Shown: positions 50,590 to 59,411, numbered from the stretch's first letter. The stretch: 64,000 nt of DNA from Streptomyces plumbidurans (GCF_019857225.1 NZ_JAFJSY010000017.1:124001-188000); one strand, 5' to 3'. Translations and numbers: made by a program. Notes: generated by a model not told the origin, from the sequence alone.

Positions 50590-50794
50590 CGCACTCACCT
50601 TCTTCTGGTCGACACACATACGGGCTACACGTTCACGGTATGCCCGATAACAGGTAATTGCCCTGTTATCAACCTCAGTACTTCTCAGGGAAGGTGTCAG
50701 TACTTCCCGGGGAGGAGCGGAGGTGTCTCCCCTCGTGCGACGCGTCGCGGGTCATGCGCGCGCAGGCTGGGCGCATCGACGAGAGGAGAGGGCG

Positions 50795-51652
50795 ATGATC
50801 CTGGTGACCGGGGCGACCGGACATGTGGGCGGCGAGCTGGTCCGGCGGCTGACGTCCGCGGGAGAGCCGGTACGGGCGATGACCCGGCGCCCGGCCGAGG
50901 CACGGCTGCCCGAGGGCGCCGAGGCGGTCCACGGCGACGCGGACGACCCGGCGAGCCTGGACGCGGCGTTCGCCGGGGCGACCGGGGCGTTCCTGATGTC
51001 GGCGCAGGGAGTCGGTACGGCGCCCGGGCCCACCCATGACCTCGCCCTCGCGCAGGCCGCCGCGAAGGCGGGCGTGCGACGGGTGGTGAAGCTGTCGGTG
51101 CTGGACGCGGGCACCGGCACCGATGTGATCGCCCGCTGGCACACCGAGGCGGAGTCCGCGGTCACGGACCCGTCCCGGGACTGGGCATGGACCCTGCTGC
51201 GCCCCGGCCGCTTCATGTCGAACGCCCTGCAGTGGGCGGGGCAGCTGCGCGCGGGCGACGAGGTGGCCATGCCCTTCGCGGACCGCCCGGCGGCGAGCAT
51301 CGACCCGGCGGACCTCGCGGAGATCGCGGCCCGCGCCCTGACGAGCGACGAACACGCGGGCGCGACCTACGAGTTGAGCGGCCCGCAGTCCCTCACCCCG
51401 ACCGAGGAACTCTCCGTACTCGGCAAGGTCCTCGGCCGCCGGCTGACCGCCCGCCCGGTCCCCGCCGAGGCGGCCCGCGCGGGCATGTCCCGCTACGGCT
51501 TCCCCCCGGAGGTCGTCGAGGCGATCATGCAGCGCACCGTGGGAAGCGACCGCGGCGCGCAGGTCCTCCCAACCGTCCCGACCCTGCTGTCCCGCCCGGC
51601 CCGCACGTTCGAGGACTGGGCGAGGGCACACGCGGGGACGTTCACCGCATAG
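50795..51652 (+). CDS. NmrA-like NAD(P)-binding protein
   Basis: A 285-residue protein from ATG 50795 (GAGAGGAGAG ribosome site). It begins MILVTGATGHVGGELVRRL, the GxxGxxG dinucleotide fold, then FAGATGAFLMSAQGVG and a RPGRFMSNALQWAGQL substrate loop. The SDR active-site YxxxK is absent. NmrA-like proteins are oxidoreductases or redox sensors (as in quinone oxidoreductase QorB). The substrate is unknown. It ends ten bases from the convergent 5'-nucleotidase gene, with no terminator seen. Confidence 0.87.
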   Translation: MILVTGATGHVGGELVRRLTSAGEPVRAMTRRPAEARLPEGAEAVHGDADDPASLDAAFAGATGAFLMSAQGVGTAPGPTHDLALAQAAAKAGVRRVVKLSVLDAGTGTDVIARWHTEAESAVTDPSRDWAWTLLRPGRFMSNALQWAGQLRAGDEVAMPFADRPAASIDPADLAEIAARALTSDEHAGATYELSGPQSLTPTEELSVLGKVLGRRLTARPVPAEAARAGMSRYGFPPEVVEAIMQRTVGSDRGAQVLPTVPTLLSRPARTFEDWARAHAGTFTA

Positions 51653-51662
51653 TGCGGGACGG

Positions 51663-53480
51663 CTAGAACACGGGCGTCCCGGCCTGCGTCAGCTTCCAGT
51701 TGGCCGCCGCGAAGTCGGCCGGGTCCAGGGCGCCCTTGGCCGTCACGTAGTCGATCATCAGCTGGCGGATCTCGTTGGTGGAGCTGTAGGCGATGTCCGC
51801 GGTGGCGATGTGCGGGTAGCCCGAACCGCCGTTCGCCCGGTAGTTGTTGACCGCGACGACGAAGACCTGGTCGTCGGTGACCGCCGTGCCGTTGTAGCTG
51901 AGGTTCTTGATCCGCGATCCCTCGGCCTGCGCGATGTCGATCTCGTAGTCGACGCCCGCGGCCGTGTCGTACATGTAGTCCCAGAAGCTGTTGGCGTTGG
52001 TCAGCGTCGAGGTGTCGACCTTGGTGCCCGCCGGGACCTGGTGGTAGTACTTCGCCGCGTACTCCAGGTAGTCCTTGAGCTGGGCGCCGGTGAGCTTCTT
52101 GCCGTACAGGGTGTTGTCGTAGATGTAGAGCCCGGCGATGTCCTTGATGGTGACGTTCCCGGCCGGGATGTCGGCGGTGCGGCTGAAGGGCGCCGCGACG
52201 GAGATCAGCGGCAGCGCGGCGTCGGCCGCCGACAGGCCCGTCTTCACGGTGTCCATCTGGACCTGGTGGATGAAGTCCATGATCGGCACGTCCTTCCAGC
52301 AGGCCTCCGCCCCCGAGAGGTCCTCGGTGCAGGTGCCCACGGGTGTGTTGACGTACTTCACCACCAGCTCGTGGTCGGCCTCCAGGAGCCTCTTGATCTC
52401 CGGGTCCTCGTCCACGGTGTTGGGGTTGAGCGTCTGCGCCGTCTTCTTCGTCACCCGCCAACGCCCGTGGTGCAGTTCGAGCTCGAAGTCGAAGACGCTG
52501 AGCCGGTAGCCCCAGCAGTACGGCTCGGAGAGCAGGACGTCCTCGCCGGTCTCCTCGTTCTTGACGGTGTACGACGGCACCTCGACGTGCGTGTGCCCGA
52601 CGAGGATCGCGTCGATGCCGGGGACCTGCTCGGCGACGAGGTTCGAGGCGTTCTCGATGTACGGCAGCGCGTCGCCGTACGAGGACGACCCGTCAAGCCC
52701 GGAGTGATCGGTCAGGAACACCACATCACACCCGAGCGCCCGCAGCCTGGGCACGTACTTCCTCGCCTGCTCGACCAGCCCGGGGAAGACCATCTTCCCG
52801 CCGACGTTGTCCTTGTCCCACAGGGCGATCCCGGGGTTGGTCAGCCCGAGGATGCCGACCTTGATGTCGGGGGCGCCCGGCACGCGGATCGTCTTCACGG
52901 CGTACGGCTGGAAGGCGGGCCGCAAAGTCTTGGCGTCCAGCGCGTTGGCGCCGAGCAGCGGGAAGCGGCACTGCTGCTCGAACTTCCGCAGCACCTCGAT
53001 GCCGTAGTTGAACTCGTGGTTGCCGAGGGCGGCGGCGTCGTAGCGCATGTGGTTCATGGCGACGGCCATGGGGTGCTGGGGCCCCTTCTTGCCGTCCTTT
53101 CCGGTGATCGGGTCGACGCGCGCGAAGTAGTAGGCCAGCGAGGTCCCTTGGATGATGTCGCCGGCGTCGACGAGCAGGACGTGCTCCTCGCCCTTCGCCT
53201 CACGCTGCTGCTTGACGAGCGTGGCGACCCGCGCGACGCCGACGGAGTTGCCGTCCTTGTCGCTGTAGGCGGCGTCCAGGTAGTAGTCCCAGTCGAAGAC
53301 ATGGCTGTGCAGGTCGGTGGTGCCGAGGATGGAGAAGGTCCAGGTCTTCGGCGCCTTCCCGTGCCGACGTCCAGCGGCTTCGGCCGTACCGCTGCCGACC
53401 GCCCCCGCGGCGGCCACTGCGGCCCCGGTGACGGCGGACTTCTTCACGAACTCCCGGCGATTCAGGGGACTGACGGGCAT
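51663..53480 (-). CDS. Tat-exported 5'-nucleotidase / 2',3'-cyclic phosphodiesterase-type enzyme
   Basis: A 605-residue protein from ATG 53480 (AGGAG ribosome site). The signal has a twin-arginine motif, NRREFVKKSAVTGAAVAAAG, so the protein folds before export. The metallophosphatase domain (about 45-345) has TTDLHSHVFDWDYY, DAGDIIQGTSLAYYFARVDP, GNHEFNYG and VGHTHVE, the metal ligands of the calcineurin-like fold. The C-terminal 5'-nucleotidase domain (370-600) has DVPIMDFIHQVQMD and NSFWDYMYDTAAGVDYEIDI. It should release phosphate from nucleotides outside the cell, a typical purine/phosphate scavenging role. Confidence 0.92.
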   Translation of the reverse strand: MPVSPLNRREFVKKSAVTGAAVAAAGAVGSGTAEAAGRRHGKAPKTWTFSILGTTDLHSHVFDWDYYLDAAYSDKDGNSVGVARVATLVKQQREAKGEEHVLLVDAGDIIQGTSLAYYFARVDPITGKDGKKGPQHPMAVAMNHMRYDAAALGNHEFNYGIEVLRKFEQQCRFPLLGANALDAKTLRPAFQPYAVKTIRVPGAPDIKVGILGLTNPGIALWDKDNVGGKMVFPGLVEQARKYVPRLRALGCDVVFLTDHSGLDGSSSYGDALPYIENASNLVAEQVPGIDAILVGHTHVEVPSYTVKNEETGEDVLLSEPYCWGYRLSVFDFELELHHGRWRVTKKTAQTLNPNTVDEDPEIKRLLEADHELVVKYVNTPVGTCTEDLSGAEACWKDVPIMDFIHQVQMDTVKTGLSAADAALPLISVAAPFSRTADIPAGNVTIKDIAGLYIYDNTLYGKKLTGAQLKDYLEYAAKYYHQVPAGTKVDTSTLTNANSFWDYMYDTAAGVDYEIDIAQAEGSRIKNLSYNGTAVTDDQVFVVAVNNYRANGGSGYPHIATADIAYSSTNEIRQLMIDYVTAKGALDPADFAAANWKLTQAGTPVF

Positions 53481-53620
53481 ACGGGCTCCTGGTGCTGAAG
53501 AGGCTGCGAAAGGACACGGGAGCGGCGGCTACCCGCGTAGATCGTGCTCGCGCCCGACAGCACCGCAAACCAGGGGATGACCATGTCCAGGTCAAGGATG
53601 GGTCAACTCGGGCACTGCCT

Positions 53621-54472
53621 TCAGCGCGAGCACAGGGTCCTGCGGGCCGCACTGATGAGGTTCTGAGCGTCGACGCCGTACACCGCGGATGCGCTGAGCG
53701 TTCTCCAGACCCGCAGATACGTGTCGACGCTCGCCTCGTCGTCGATCCACAACTCCGCGTGCCAGTTCTCAACGATCACCTCGTGGTCGTCGTAGATCCA
53801 GAACGCGGTGGCCGGGGGAATCTTGAGTGAGGCGGACAACGGGATGATCCCTAGCTCGACCGTGTCCAGGCCGACGGCTCCCACCAGCCGATCAAGCTGA
53901 GCCGCGAGCACCGACGGCGGACAGACCAAGGCGTGCAGGGCGGTTTCCCACAGGATGAGGTGGAAACGCTTCGATGAGTCGTACAGCGCTTCCTGCCGCT
54001 TCATCCGGGACCGGACTGCTTCCTCGGTGTCGCGTGGCGATCGCTGCAGTTCCGCGTATCTCGTGAAGATCGACCGGGCGTAGTCCGGTGTCTGGAGAAT
54101 CCCGAAGATCATGGCTGACTCCCAGCCACGGAACACCGAGACGTCGGCATGAGCATTCAGGTGGGTGTCCTGAACCGCCCTGTGCCCCGACGCCAGCTGA
54201 CGCCGCCATGACCTGATGTGGGACTCGAAGCCCCGCAGGCGCGCGACCAGCTCCTCGTATGCCTCCGGCTGACCGGCTGCCTCCGCCCACTTGCGCAGGT
54301 CACCGGGTGTTGGAGTCTGCTTGCCGTTCTCCAGCCTGCTGACCTTGGACTTGTTCCATCCGTGCTGCTCGGCGAGCTCGGCACCGGTGAGCCGACGTCC
54401 AGGGGCGGAGAGCCGGAGTTCGCGCAGCCGTACCCCGAGCGCCTCCCGGGCCTGCTGATAGTCCGTGCTCAC
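53621..54472 (-). CDS. XRE regulator with DUF5753 domain
   Basis: A 283-residue protein from GTG 54472. The helix-turn-helix is residues 10-65 (LGVRLRELRLSAPGRRLTGA, LAEQHGWNKSKVSRLENGKQ). The DUF5753 domain (about 95-270) contains YARSIFTRYAELQRSP, RMKRQEALYDSSKRFHLILW and IIPLSASLKIPPATAFWIYD. Streptomyces genomes carry dozens of such regulators, usually paired with a small partner or DUF6879-type gene. It lies 15 bases downstream of the DUF6879 gene, so they are one operon. A GCAAC motif array upstream of the operon may be its operator. Confidence 0.9.
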   Translation of the reverse strand: MSTDYQQAREALGVRLRELRLSAPGRRLTGAELAEQHGWNKSKVSRLENGKQTPTPGDLRKWAEAAGQPEAYEELVARLRGFESHIRSWRRQLASGHRAVQDTHLNAHADVSVFRGWESAMIFGILQTPDYARSIFTRYAELQRSPRDTEEAVRSRMKRQEALYDSSKRFHLILWETALHALVCPPSVLAAQLDRLVGAVGLDTVELGIIPLSASLKIPPATAFWIYDDHEVIVENWHAELWIDDEASVDTYLRVWRTLSASAVYGVDAQNLISAARRTLCSR

Positions 54473-54487
54473 CGGTACACACCCGCC

Positions 54488-55246
54488 TCAGTGCCCCTTC
54501 GCGGCCAGCTGTGCCGCGAACTCCTCGTACGGGACGGCATGATGCAGCGCCGCGTCGCGCACCATGACGTAGCGCAGCACCGCGGCAGGCTCCGTGATCA
54601 ACTCGACACTGACCAGATTATCGGCGTCATCGAAATCGAGCAGTGCGACCAGCCGGGAGTCGAAGATCCAGAAATCTTCGGTGGGCAGGCGAAAGCGGTC
54701 GGCATCTTCTCGCCACAGATTGAGGATCCCTTCTCCGACGGAGCTGTTACGGCGCGCGTTGTCGAGCAAGTAGAGCTGACCGGCCGTGGGCGGATCGTCG
54801 ACGATGCGGACACGCTCGAACCGCTTGCCGAGAGCCACCTGCTCACGGCGCTCCGCGCACCATTCCGCGTCGACTCCCTCCCAGTTGACGGGCTCGCCGC
54901 GCATGAACTGGGCGTAGGTGTCCGTGAGTTCGTCCGATGCGTAGCGGCGGCGCGTCTCCAGACGCCACGCTGTGTGCTCGAACTGCGTGAAGAGCCGGTC
55001 GAACTCGTCCAGCCCGATGATGTCGGGCACGCGTGCGACCTCCTTCGGGCCGAAGTCGACCAACAACTCGCGCGGCACCACGATGGGCACCTCGCCCTCG
55101 TTCAGGTGCCGGAGCTGGGCGATGTCGTCGGGGTCGGTGAGGGTGGGACCATGCACGATGACCTCGCCTGTGTCGAGGTCTTCATGGACGGACGGGCACC
55201 CGTTGACACCACTGCCCGTGCCGTTGAAACGAAGTCGCCGGGTCAC
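54488..55246 (-). CDS. DUF6879-family protein with N-terminal extension
   Basis: A 252-residue protein. I chose GTG 55246, seven bases after AAGGA; GTG 55252 is too close. Residues 1-75 (RRLRFNGTGSGVNGCPSVHE, DPDDIAQLRHLNEGEVPIVV) form a module that may exist separately in other genomes. The DUF6879 core (about 80-245) has LDEFDRLFTQFEHTAWRLET, RRRYASDELTDTYAQFMRGE, RREQVALGKRFERVRIVDDP and DFWIFDSRLVALLDFDDADN. The core suggests a ligand- or partner-binding fold of unknown function, always next to XRE-DUF5753 regulators. Confidence 0.82.
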   Translation of the reverse strand: MTRRLRFNGTGSGVNGCPSVHEDLDTGEVIVHGPTLTDPDDIAQLRHLNEGEVPIVVPRELLVDFGPKEVARVPDIIGLDEFDRLFTQFEHTAWRLETRRRYASDELTDTYAQFMRGEPVNWEGVDAEWCAERREQVALGKRFERVRIVDDPPTAGQLYLLDNARRNSSVGEGILNLWREDADRFRLPTEDFWIFDSRLVALLDFDDADNLVSVELITEPAAVLRYVMVRDAALHHAVPYEEFAAQLAAKGH

Positions 55247-55330
55247 GATCACGTCCTTGCCTCGGGGACTGATCTCTCAAGCTTCCACGAGACCAACGCC
55301 CCACGTCCGGGCCTCGGTTGCCCTGAATCA

Positions 55331-55376
55331 GCAACCTTACGCAACTTCGATGAGGAGTCGAGCAACTTCGCGCAAC
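55331..55376. promoter_or_regulatory. Helically phased GCAAC operator array
   Basis: GCAAC occurs at 55331, 55341, 55362 and 55372 on the plus strand, start-to-start spacing 10, 21 and 10. All copies fall on one face of the helix. GCAACTTCG is exact at 55341-55349 and 55362-55370. GAGGAGT and ACTCCTC flank the third copy. The array lies between the divergent DUF6879-XRE operon and the GRDP-like gene, so a common regulator, probably the XRE protein, is inferred. Confidence 0.6.
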
Positions 55377-55484
55377 TCCTCTGGCGACCGACAACGCCCG
55401 CTGCCTACCGTCACGTTCACGGCCGCACAAGCCGTTCGCACCACGTGTCCGGAACGGCACGACCTGTCTCCGAAGGAGTAGTCC

Positions 55485-55985
55485 ATGACCGTCACGCTCG
55501 ACCGACCTACCAGCACCCGCACACGGGACCCCAAGGAACTCCTCAACGCCGTGCAACCCCATATCGAGCACCTGTCGATCAACGTGTTGGACAGCGGCAT
55601 GACGCTCTGGGACCGCGAGGTGGCCCTGCTGCTCCGCGACCACACGATGGTCCGCGACATGGCCGAGCGCATCCTCGGCAACGCCGTCATGTACACCATC
55701 GGCTGTATGGAACACCCCGAGATTCACTTGGGCGTCGGCAAGCTCGTCGACATCGGCGTGCATCAGCTCGTCCTCGACACGCCGGTGTGGTGGGCCCTCT
55801 GCGACGTCTACAACAGGGGCCGCTACAAGCACCACGCCCCCTTCATCGAGCGCCGCCGGGACGGCCTGTGCCTGCGCACCGCCGACTTCCTGAAGTCCAT
55901 CGGCTTCGGCGTGGACGAGGAGCTGTGGGCGATCGACGGCACGGACTGCTCGCCGTGCGACAACAAGGTCCCCGACAGCCATTGA
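55485..55985 (+). CDS. Glycine-rich-domain-protein-like small protein
   Basis: A 166-residue protein from ATG 55485 (GAAGGAG ribosome site). The core, CMEHPEIHLGVGKLVDIGVH followed by QLVLDTPVWWALCDVYNRGR and YKHHAPFIERR, matches the GRDP-like pattern (VDxxWHxFxLDTxxYxxFC...HH), with a valine in place of the first tryptophan. It also has three cysteines near the end (CLRT, CSPC). In other actinomycetes such genes travel with methyltransferases and XRE-DUF5753/DUF6879 regulators. The molecular role is unknown; possibly a small-molecule or peptide-modifying pathway. Confidence 0.7.
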   Translation: MTVTLDRPTSTRTRDPKELLNAVQPHIEHLSINVLDSGMTLWDREVALLLRDHTMVRDMAERILGNAVMYTIGCMEHPEIHLGVGKLVDIGVHQLVLDTPVWWALCDVYNRGRYKHHAPFIERRRDGLCLRTADFLKSIGFGVDEELWAIDGTDCSPCDNKVPDSH

Positions 55986-56056
55986 ACGGCCCTACGCCGG
56001 CCCCTGTCCTCGGTCCCTCGAAGGACGGGGGCCAGACCCTGCGCAGAGGAATCGCC

Positions 56057-56713
56057 TTGCCCGCACAACACGACATCGCTGCCGAGACGGAACTGTGGGA
56101 CACCTTCGCCGCCTCCGCCTTCAAGGACGACGCGGAGCCGGGCTTCTGCTGGACCCAGTACGCCGGTCACGGCCCCGGCCCCGAACTGCTCGGCGACCCG
56201 CGCTCCGTCCTGGAGATCGGCTGCGGCACCGGCCGCGCCCTCGCCCGCCTCGCGCAGCGCGGCATCGCGGCCCGGGGCGTGGACCTGTCTCCCGTCATGG
56301 TGAAGAAGACGACCGCGAAGTGGGCAGGCACGGGCGCGGAGTTCGTGTGCTCAGAGGTCCTGGAGTACCTGAGCGAGCACGAGGACACGTACGACGCGAT
56401 CTACTCGATCTTCGGAGCCGTATGGTTCACCGACCCAGGCCGTCTTTTCCCTCTCGTCCGTCGGAGGCTCCGCCCCGGCGGCGTCCTCGTCTTCTCCCAA
56501 CCTCCAGCCATCCCCGGCGCGTACGGACCCCAGGGCATGTACAAGGGAGGCTTCGCCGGCAAGGCGATGTTCACCTACCGCTACAGCTACCGCCCCGCCG
56601 TATGGGAGCGCCTGCTCACCCGGGCCGGATTCGCCACGGCCGACGCACAGATCCTCGACGCACCCTGCCCGGGCCACATCGGAACGCTCCTGGTTCGCGC
56701 CGTTGCACCGTGA
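56057..56713 (+). CDS. SAM-dependent methyltransferase
   Basis: A 218-residue class I methyltransferase. I place the start at TTG 56057, seven bases after AGAGGA; there is no ATG before the core. Motif I is SVLEIGCGTGRALARLAQRG, the acidic loop VDLSPVMVKK, motif II/III FVCSEVLEYLSEHEDTYDAI and RLRPGGVLVFSQPP. The N-terminus WDTFAASAFKDDAEPGFCW is family-like. It follows the GRDP-like gene by 71 bases and is probably co-transcribed. The substrate is unknown. Confidence 0.85.
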   Translation: MPAQHDIAAETELWDTFAASAFKDDAEPGFCWTQYAGHGPGPELLGDPRSVLEIGCGTGRALARLAQRGIAARGVDLSPVMVKKTTAKWAGTGAEFVCSEVLEYLSEHEDTYDAIYSIFGAVWFTDPGRLFPLVRRRLRPGGVLVFSQPPAIPGAYGPQGMYKGGFAGKAMFTYRYSYRPAVWERLLTRAGFATADAQILDAPCPGHIGTLLVRAVAP

Positions 56714-56788
56714 CCACAGGTGCTCAACGCGCCCAGACCCGGGATGAGTTCTCGACGAGCCGAGCGGTTCAACCAAGTCGGGCGTCTA

Positions 56789-56848
56789 TCAGAGCGTGCG
56801 TATCTCCAGCACGATGAGGGCGGCGGTGTCGTCGTCCCGGCTGGTCTG
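56789..56848 (-). pseudogene. Possible 3' fragment of a PP2C/SpoIIE-type phosphatase
   Basis: The minus-strand frame ending at 56789 reads QTSRDDDTAALIVLEIRTL then stop. The DDDTAALIVLE tail is typical of the C-terminus of SpoIIE/PP2C phosphatases, which end D-D-x-A-x-L-V-L. Only about 20 residues remain. Chance resemblance is possible, so confidence is low. Confidence 0.2.
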
Positions 56849-56849
56849 T

Positions 56850-57160
56850 TACGAGCCGGGCAGCCGCAGCCCCCGTGACTCGGCGACCCGCAGGACATCG
56901 GCCAGGCACTCGGCAAGCCGCAGCCCGGCCTAACGGACCTCGGTGTACGGGGAGAAGGGATCGTCGAGCACGCTGCGCGCGAGACCGAGCACGTCGGTGC
57001 CGGTGGCGAGCTGGACGGCCTCCAGGTCGTCGGCGAGGCGAGAGAGGTAGCCGCCTGCGTTGTCGGTGACCAGATAACAGGGCTTGCCCTCCGGGGAAAG
57101 CCAGGGCAGGAGCCTGTGGGTGGTGACCGCGCCGGGTGCGCAACCGTCGGGATGCCCCAT
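56850..57160 (-). pseudogene. Small gene interrupted by an amber codon
   Basis: From ATG 57160 (overlapping the stop of the preceding gene in TGATG) the frame runs 76 residues, GHPDGCAPGAVTTHRLLPWL to DDPFSPYTEVR, and meets TAG. The same frame continues with coding quality (AGLRLAECLADVLRVAESRG) to TAA at 56850. One base change (TAG for TAC or TAT) would restore a protein of about 102 residues ending in a helix. I recognise the family only as a partner of small GntR regulators in Streptomyces. Either the gene is newly broken or the TAG is a sequencing error. Confidence 0.55.
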
Positions 57161-57489
57161 CAGGCCGCCACCTCCTGCGCACCGATCAGATGCCGGTCCA
57201 GATCGATCCCGAAGTCGGCGGCGAGTACGAGCGCGAGCCGGCGACGCTGCTGGATGGCGGCTTCCTCGACTGCCCGTTCATGGACAGCGAGGTAGGGGCG
57301 GACGAGGGCGGAGTCGGCGCCGTCGAGGAGATCGTGGAGGCCGTAGGGGGAACGGGCCACCGGGAGGGGCTCGGCGAGAGGGAGCTGAGGGAACGGGTCC
57401 CGATGGCCTCGCGGCCTACGCCGGTGCCCAGTGCCGGGGCCGAGGAGAAGACACAACCACTGGAGGGCGCGCGGGATAAGGTCGCTCAT
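57160..57489 (-). CDS. Small hypothetical protein divergent from GntR
   Basis: A 109-residue protein from ATG 57489. An N-terminal hydrophobic segment (ALQWLCLLLGPGTG) is followed by a basic proline-rich part and a helical C-terminus: SPYGLHDLLDGADSALVRPY and RRRLALVLAADFGIDLDRHL. Its stop shares a base with the next gene's ATG. Actinomycete genomes have many such three-gene sets (this gene, the following one and a small GntR regulator), sometimes inside integrative elements. Function unknown. Confidence 0.65.
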   Translation of the reverse strand: MSDLIPRALQWLCLLLGPGTGHRRRPRGHRDPFPQLPLAEPLPVARSPYGLHDLLDGADSALVRPYLAVHERAVEEAAIQQRRRLALVLAADFGIDLDRHLIGAQEVAA

Positions 57490-57578
57490 GTCGACGCTCC
57501 TTGTAAGCGTTGGCCGTGCCCCGGGAGGTCTAGCCACCTCGCCGGGGTCTTTCCGTCTTCGACGCTACACCTGTCTAC

Positions 57579-57606
57579 ATCCCTCTGCATACAAGTACAG
57601 AGGGAT
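57579..57606. promoter_or_regulatory. Operator-like inverted repeat between the divergent GntR genes
   Basis: Perfect nine-base arms ATCCCTCTG/CAGAGGGAT (57579-57587, 57598-57606) flank CATACAAGTA, itself with a TAC..GTA dyad like GntR half-sites. It lies 42 bases before the GntR start and 90 before the divergent gene. Confidence 0.6.
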
Positions 57607-57647
57607 CCACACGATCGTGCAGGTAGCCACCCCTCTACGTTGGACAT

Positions 57648-57944
57648 ATGAGCGATACCGATCAGCCGAAGCCGACGCTGGACCCGATGAGTGCCAGACC
57701 GCTCTACGTACAGTTGGCCGACGTCATCGCCCAGAAGATCGCGTCGGGAGAGCTGGCGCCGGACAGACCCATCCCCTCCGAGAACCACCTCGCCGACGAG
57801 TACGGCGTCGCCCGCCTCACCGCCCGACGCGCCGCACAGGAACTCCGCGAACGCGGCCTGATCGTCACCGTACGCGGCAAGGGTTCCTTCGTAGTGGCCA
57901 CGCCGCCGAGCGCCTCCCACGGGGAGAGCGAACCGGAAGTCTGA
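57648..57944 (+). CDS. Small GntR-family regulator
   Basis: A 98-residue protein consisting almost only of a GntR winged helix: RPLYVQLADVIAQKIASGEL, PSENHLADEYGVARLTARRA and RGLIVTVRGKGSFVV. There is no room for a full ligand domain, so it is of the short YtrA-like type or DNA-binding only. It faces the 109-residue gene across a palindrome and probably represses both promoters. It is followed by a strong terminator. Confidence 0.9.
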   Translation: MSDTDQPKPTLDPMSARPLYVQLADVIAQKIASGELAPDRPIPSENHLADEYGVARLTARRAAQELRERGLIVTVRGKGSFVVATPPSASHGESEPEV

Positions 57945-57953
57945 AAACGGGCT

Positions 57954-57983
57954 GCGGGGCCGCCCCGTGAGGGACGGCCCCGC
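57954..57983. terminator. Bidirectional terminator between GntR and purA
   Basis: Perfect nine-base arms GCGGGGCCG/CGGCCCCGC (57954-57962, 57975-57983) with a 12-base loop, 9 bases after the GntR stop and 19 bases past the purA stop on the other strand. Confidence 0.75.
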
Positions 57984-58002
57984 GGTCAGGAATACCTGCG
58001 GC

Positions 58003-59286
58003 TCAGAGGAACGAGTTGACCTCGATCGTCTCGTCCCTCCCCGGCCCCACCCCGATCGCCGAGATCGGAGCCCCCGACATCTCCTCCAGGGCCTTGACGT
58101 AGGCCTGGGCGTTCTTCGGGAGGTCGGAGAACGACTTGGCCTTCGTGATGTCCTCGGACCAGCCGGGGAGGGTTTCGTAGATGGGCTTCGCGTGGTGGAA
58201 GTCGGTCTGGGAGTACGGGAGTTCCTCGACGCGCTTGCCGTCGATCTCGTAGGCCACGCAGACCGGGATCTGTTCCCAGCCGGTGAGGACGTCGAGCTTG
58301 GTGAGGAAGAAGTCGGTGAGGCCGTTGACGCGGGTCGCGTAGCGGGCGATCACCGCGTCGAACCAGCCGCAGCGGCGGTCGCGGCCGGTGGTGACGCCCC
58401 GTTCGCCGCCGATGCGGCGCAGTGCCTCGCCGTCCTCGTCGAAGAGCTCGGTCGGGAACGGGCCGGAGCCGACGCGGGTCGTGTACGCCTTGAGGATGCC
58501 GATGACCCGGCTGATCTTCGTCGGGCCGACGCCGGCGCCGGTGCAGGCGCCGCCCGCCGTCGGGTTCGAGGACGTGACGAAGGGGTACGTGCCGTGGTCG
58601 ATGTCGAGGAGCGTGCCCTGGCCGCCCTCGAAGAGGACCACCTTGTCCTGCTCCAGCGCCTGGTTGAGCACCAGGACCGTGTCGGCGACGTACGGCTGCA
58701 GCCGGTCCGCGTAGCCCAGCAGCTCCTCGACCACCTGGTCGACCGCGATCGCGCGGCGGTTGTAGAGCTTGGTGAGCATCTGGTTCTTGACGTCGAGGGC
58801 CGCCTCGACCTTCTGGGTGAGGATCGACTCGTCGTAGAGGTCCTGGACCCGGATGCCGACGCGGTTGATCTTGTCCGCGTAGGTCGGGCCGATGCCGCGC
58901 CCGGTGGTGCCGATCTTCCGCTTTCCGAGGAAGCGTTCCGTCACCTTGTCCACCGTCACGTTGTACGGCGTGATGATGTGAGCGTTACCGCTGATCAGGA
59001 GCTTGGACGTGTCGACGCCGCGCTCGTTCAGCCCGTTCAGCTCGGAGAACAGGACCGACGGGTCGACGACGACGCCGTTGCCGATGACCGGGGTGCACCC
59101 CGGGGACAGGATTCCGGAAGGGAGCAGGTGGAGGGCGTACTTCTGATCGCCCACGACTACCGTGTGGCCGGCGTTGTTGCCGCCCTGGTAGCGCACCACG
59201 TAGTCGACGGATCCGCCTAGCAGATCCGTCGCCTTTCCCTTGCCTTCGTCACCCCACTGAGCACCGAGCAGCACAAGTGCGGGCAC
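58003..59286 (-). CDS. purA: Adenylosuccinate synthase
   Basis: A 427-residue enzyme joining IMP and aspartate with GTP to adenylosuccinate, the first AMP-specific purine step. The N-terminus [20 protein letters not shown] is the GTP-binding loop. [50 protein letters not shown] and [14 protein letters not shown] are further signatures. Length is normal. It is monocistronic between a terminator and a divergent gene, with a hairpin in its upstream region. Confidence 0.97.
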   Translation of the reverse strand: MPALVLLGAQWGDEGKGKATDLLGGSVDYVVRYQGGNNAGHTVVVGDQKYALHLLPSGILSPGCTPVIGNGVVVDPSVLFSELNGLNERGVDTSKLLISGNAHIITPYNVTVDKVTERFLGKRKIGTTGRGIGPTYADKINRVGIRVQDLYDESILTQKVEAALDVKNQMLTKLYNRRAIAVDQVVEELLGYADRLQPYVADTVLVLNQALEQDKVVLFEGGQGTLLDIDHGTYPFVTSSNPTAGGACTGAGVGPTKISRVIGILKAYTTRVGSGPFPTELFDEDGEALRRIGGERGVTTGRDRRCGWFDAVIARYATRVNGLTDFFLTKLDVLTGWEQIPVCVAYEIDGKRVEELPYSQTDFHHAKPIYETLPGWSEDITKAKSFSDLPKNAQAYVKALEEMSGAPISAIGVGPGRDETIEVNSFL

Positions 59287-59411
59287 GCGCGTACACCCCT
59301 TCCGGGCGGGGCATGTCCAAGGTCAGGGGCGTACGCGTAGGGTTCACCGCCGCGTGCACCGCGGCCGTCGTTGGCCGCAAACCGTCGGACCGGATGCCCC
59401 GGAATAGACGA

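Noticed and set aside
54218..56713. An 831-residue plus-strand frame spanning three genes
   Set aside because: It is antisense to the XRE and DUF6879 genes; only its last 218 residues are the real methyltransferase.
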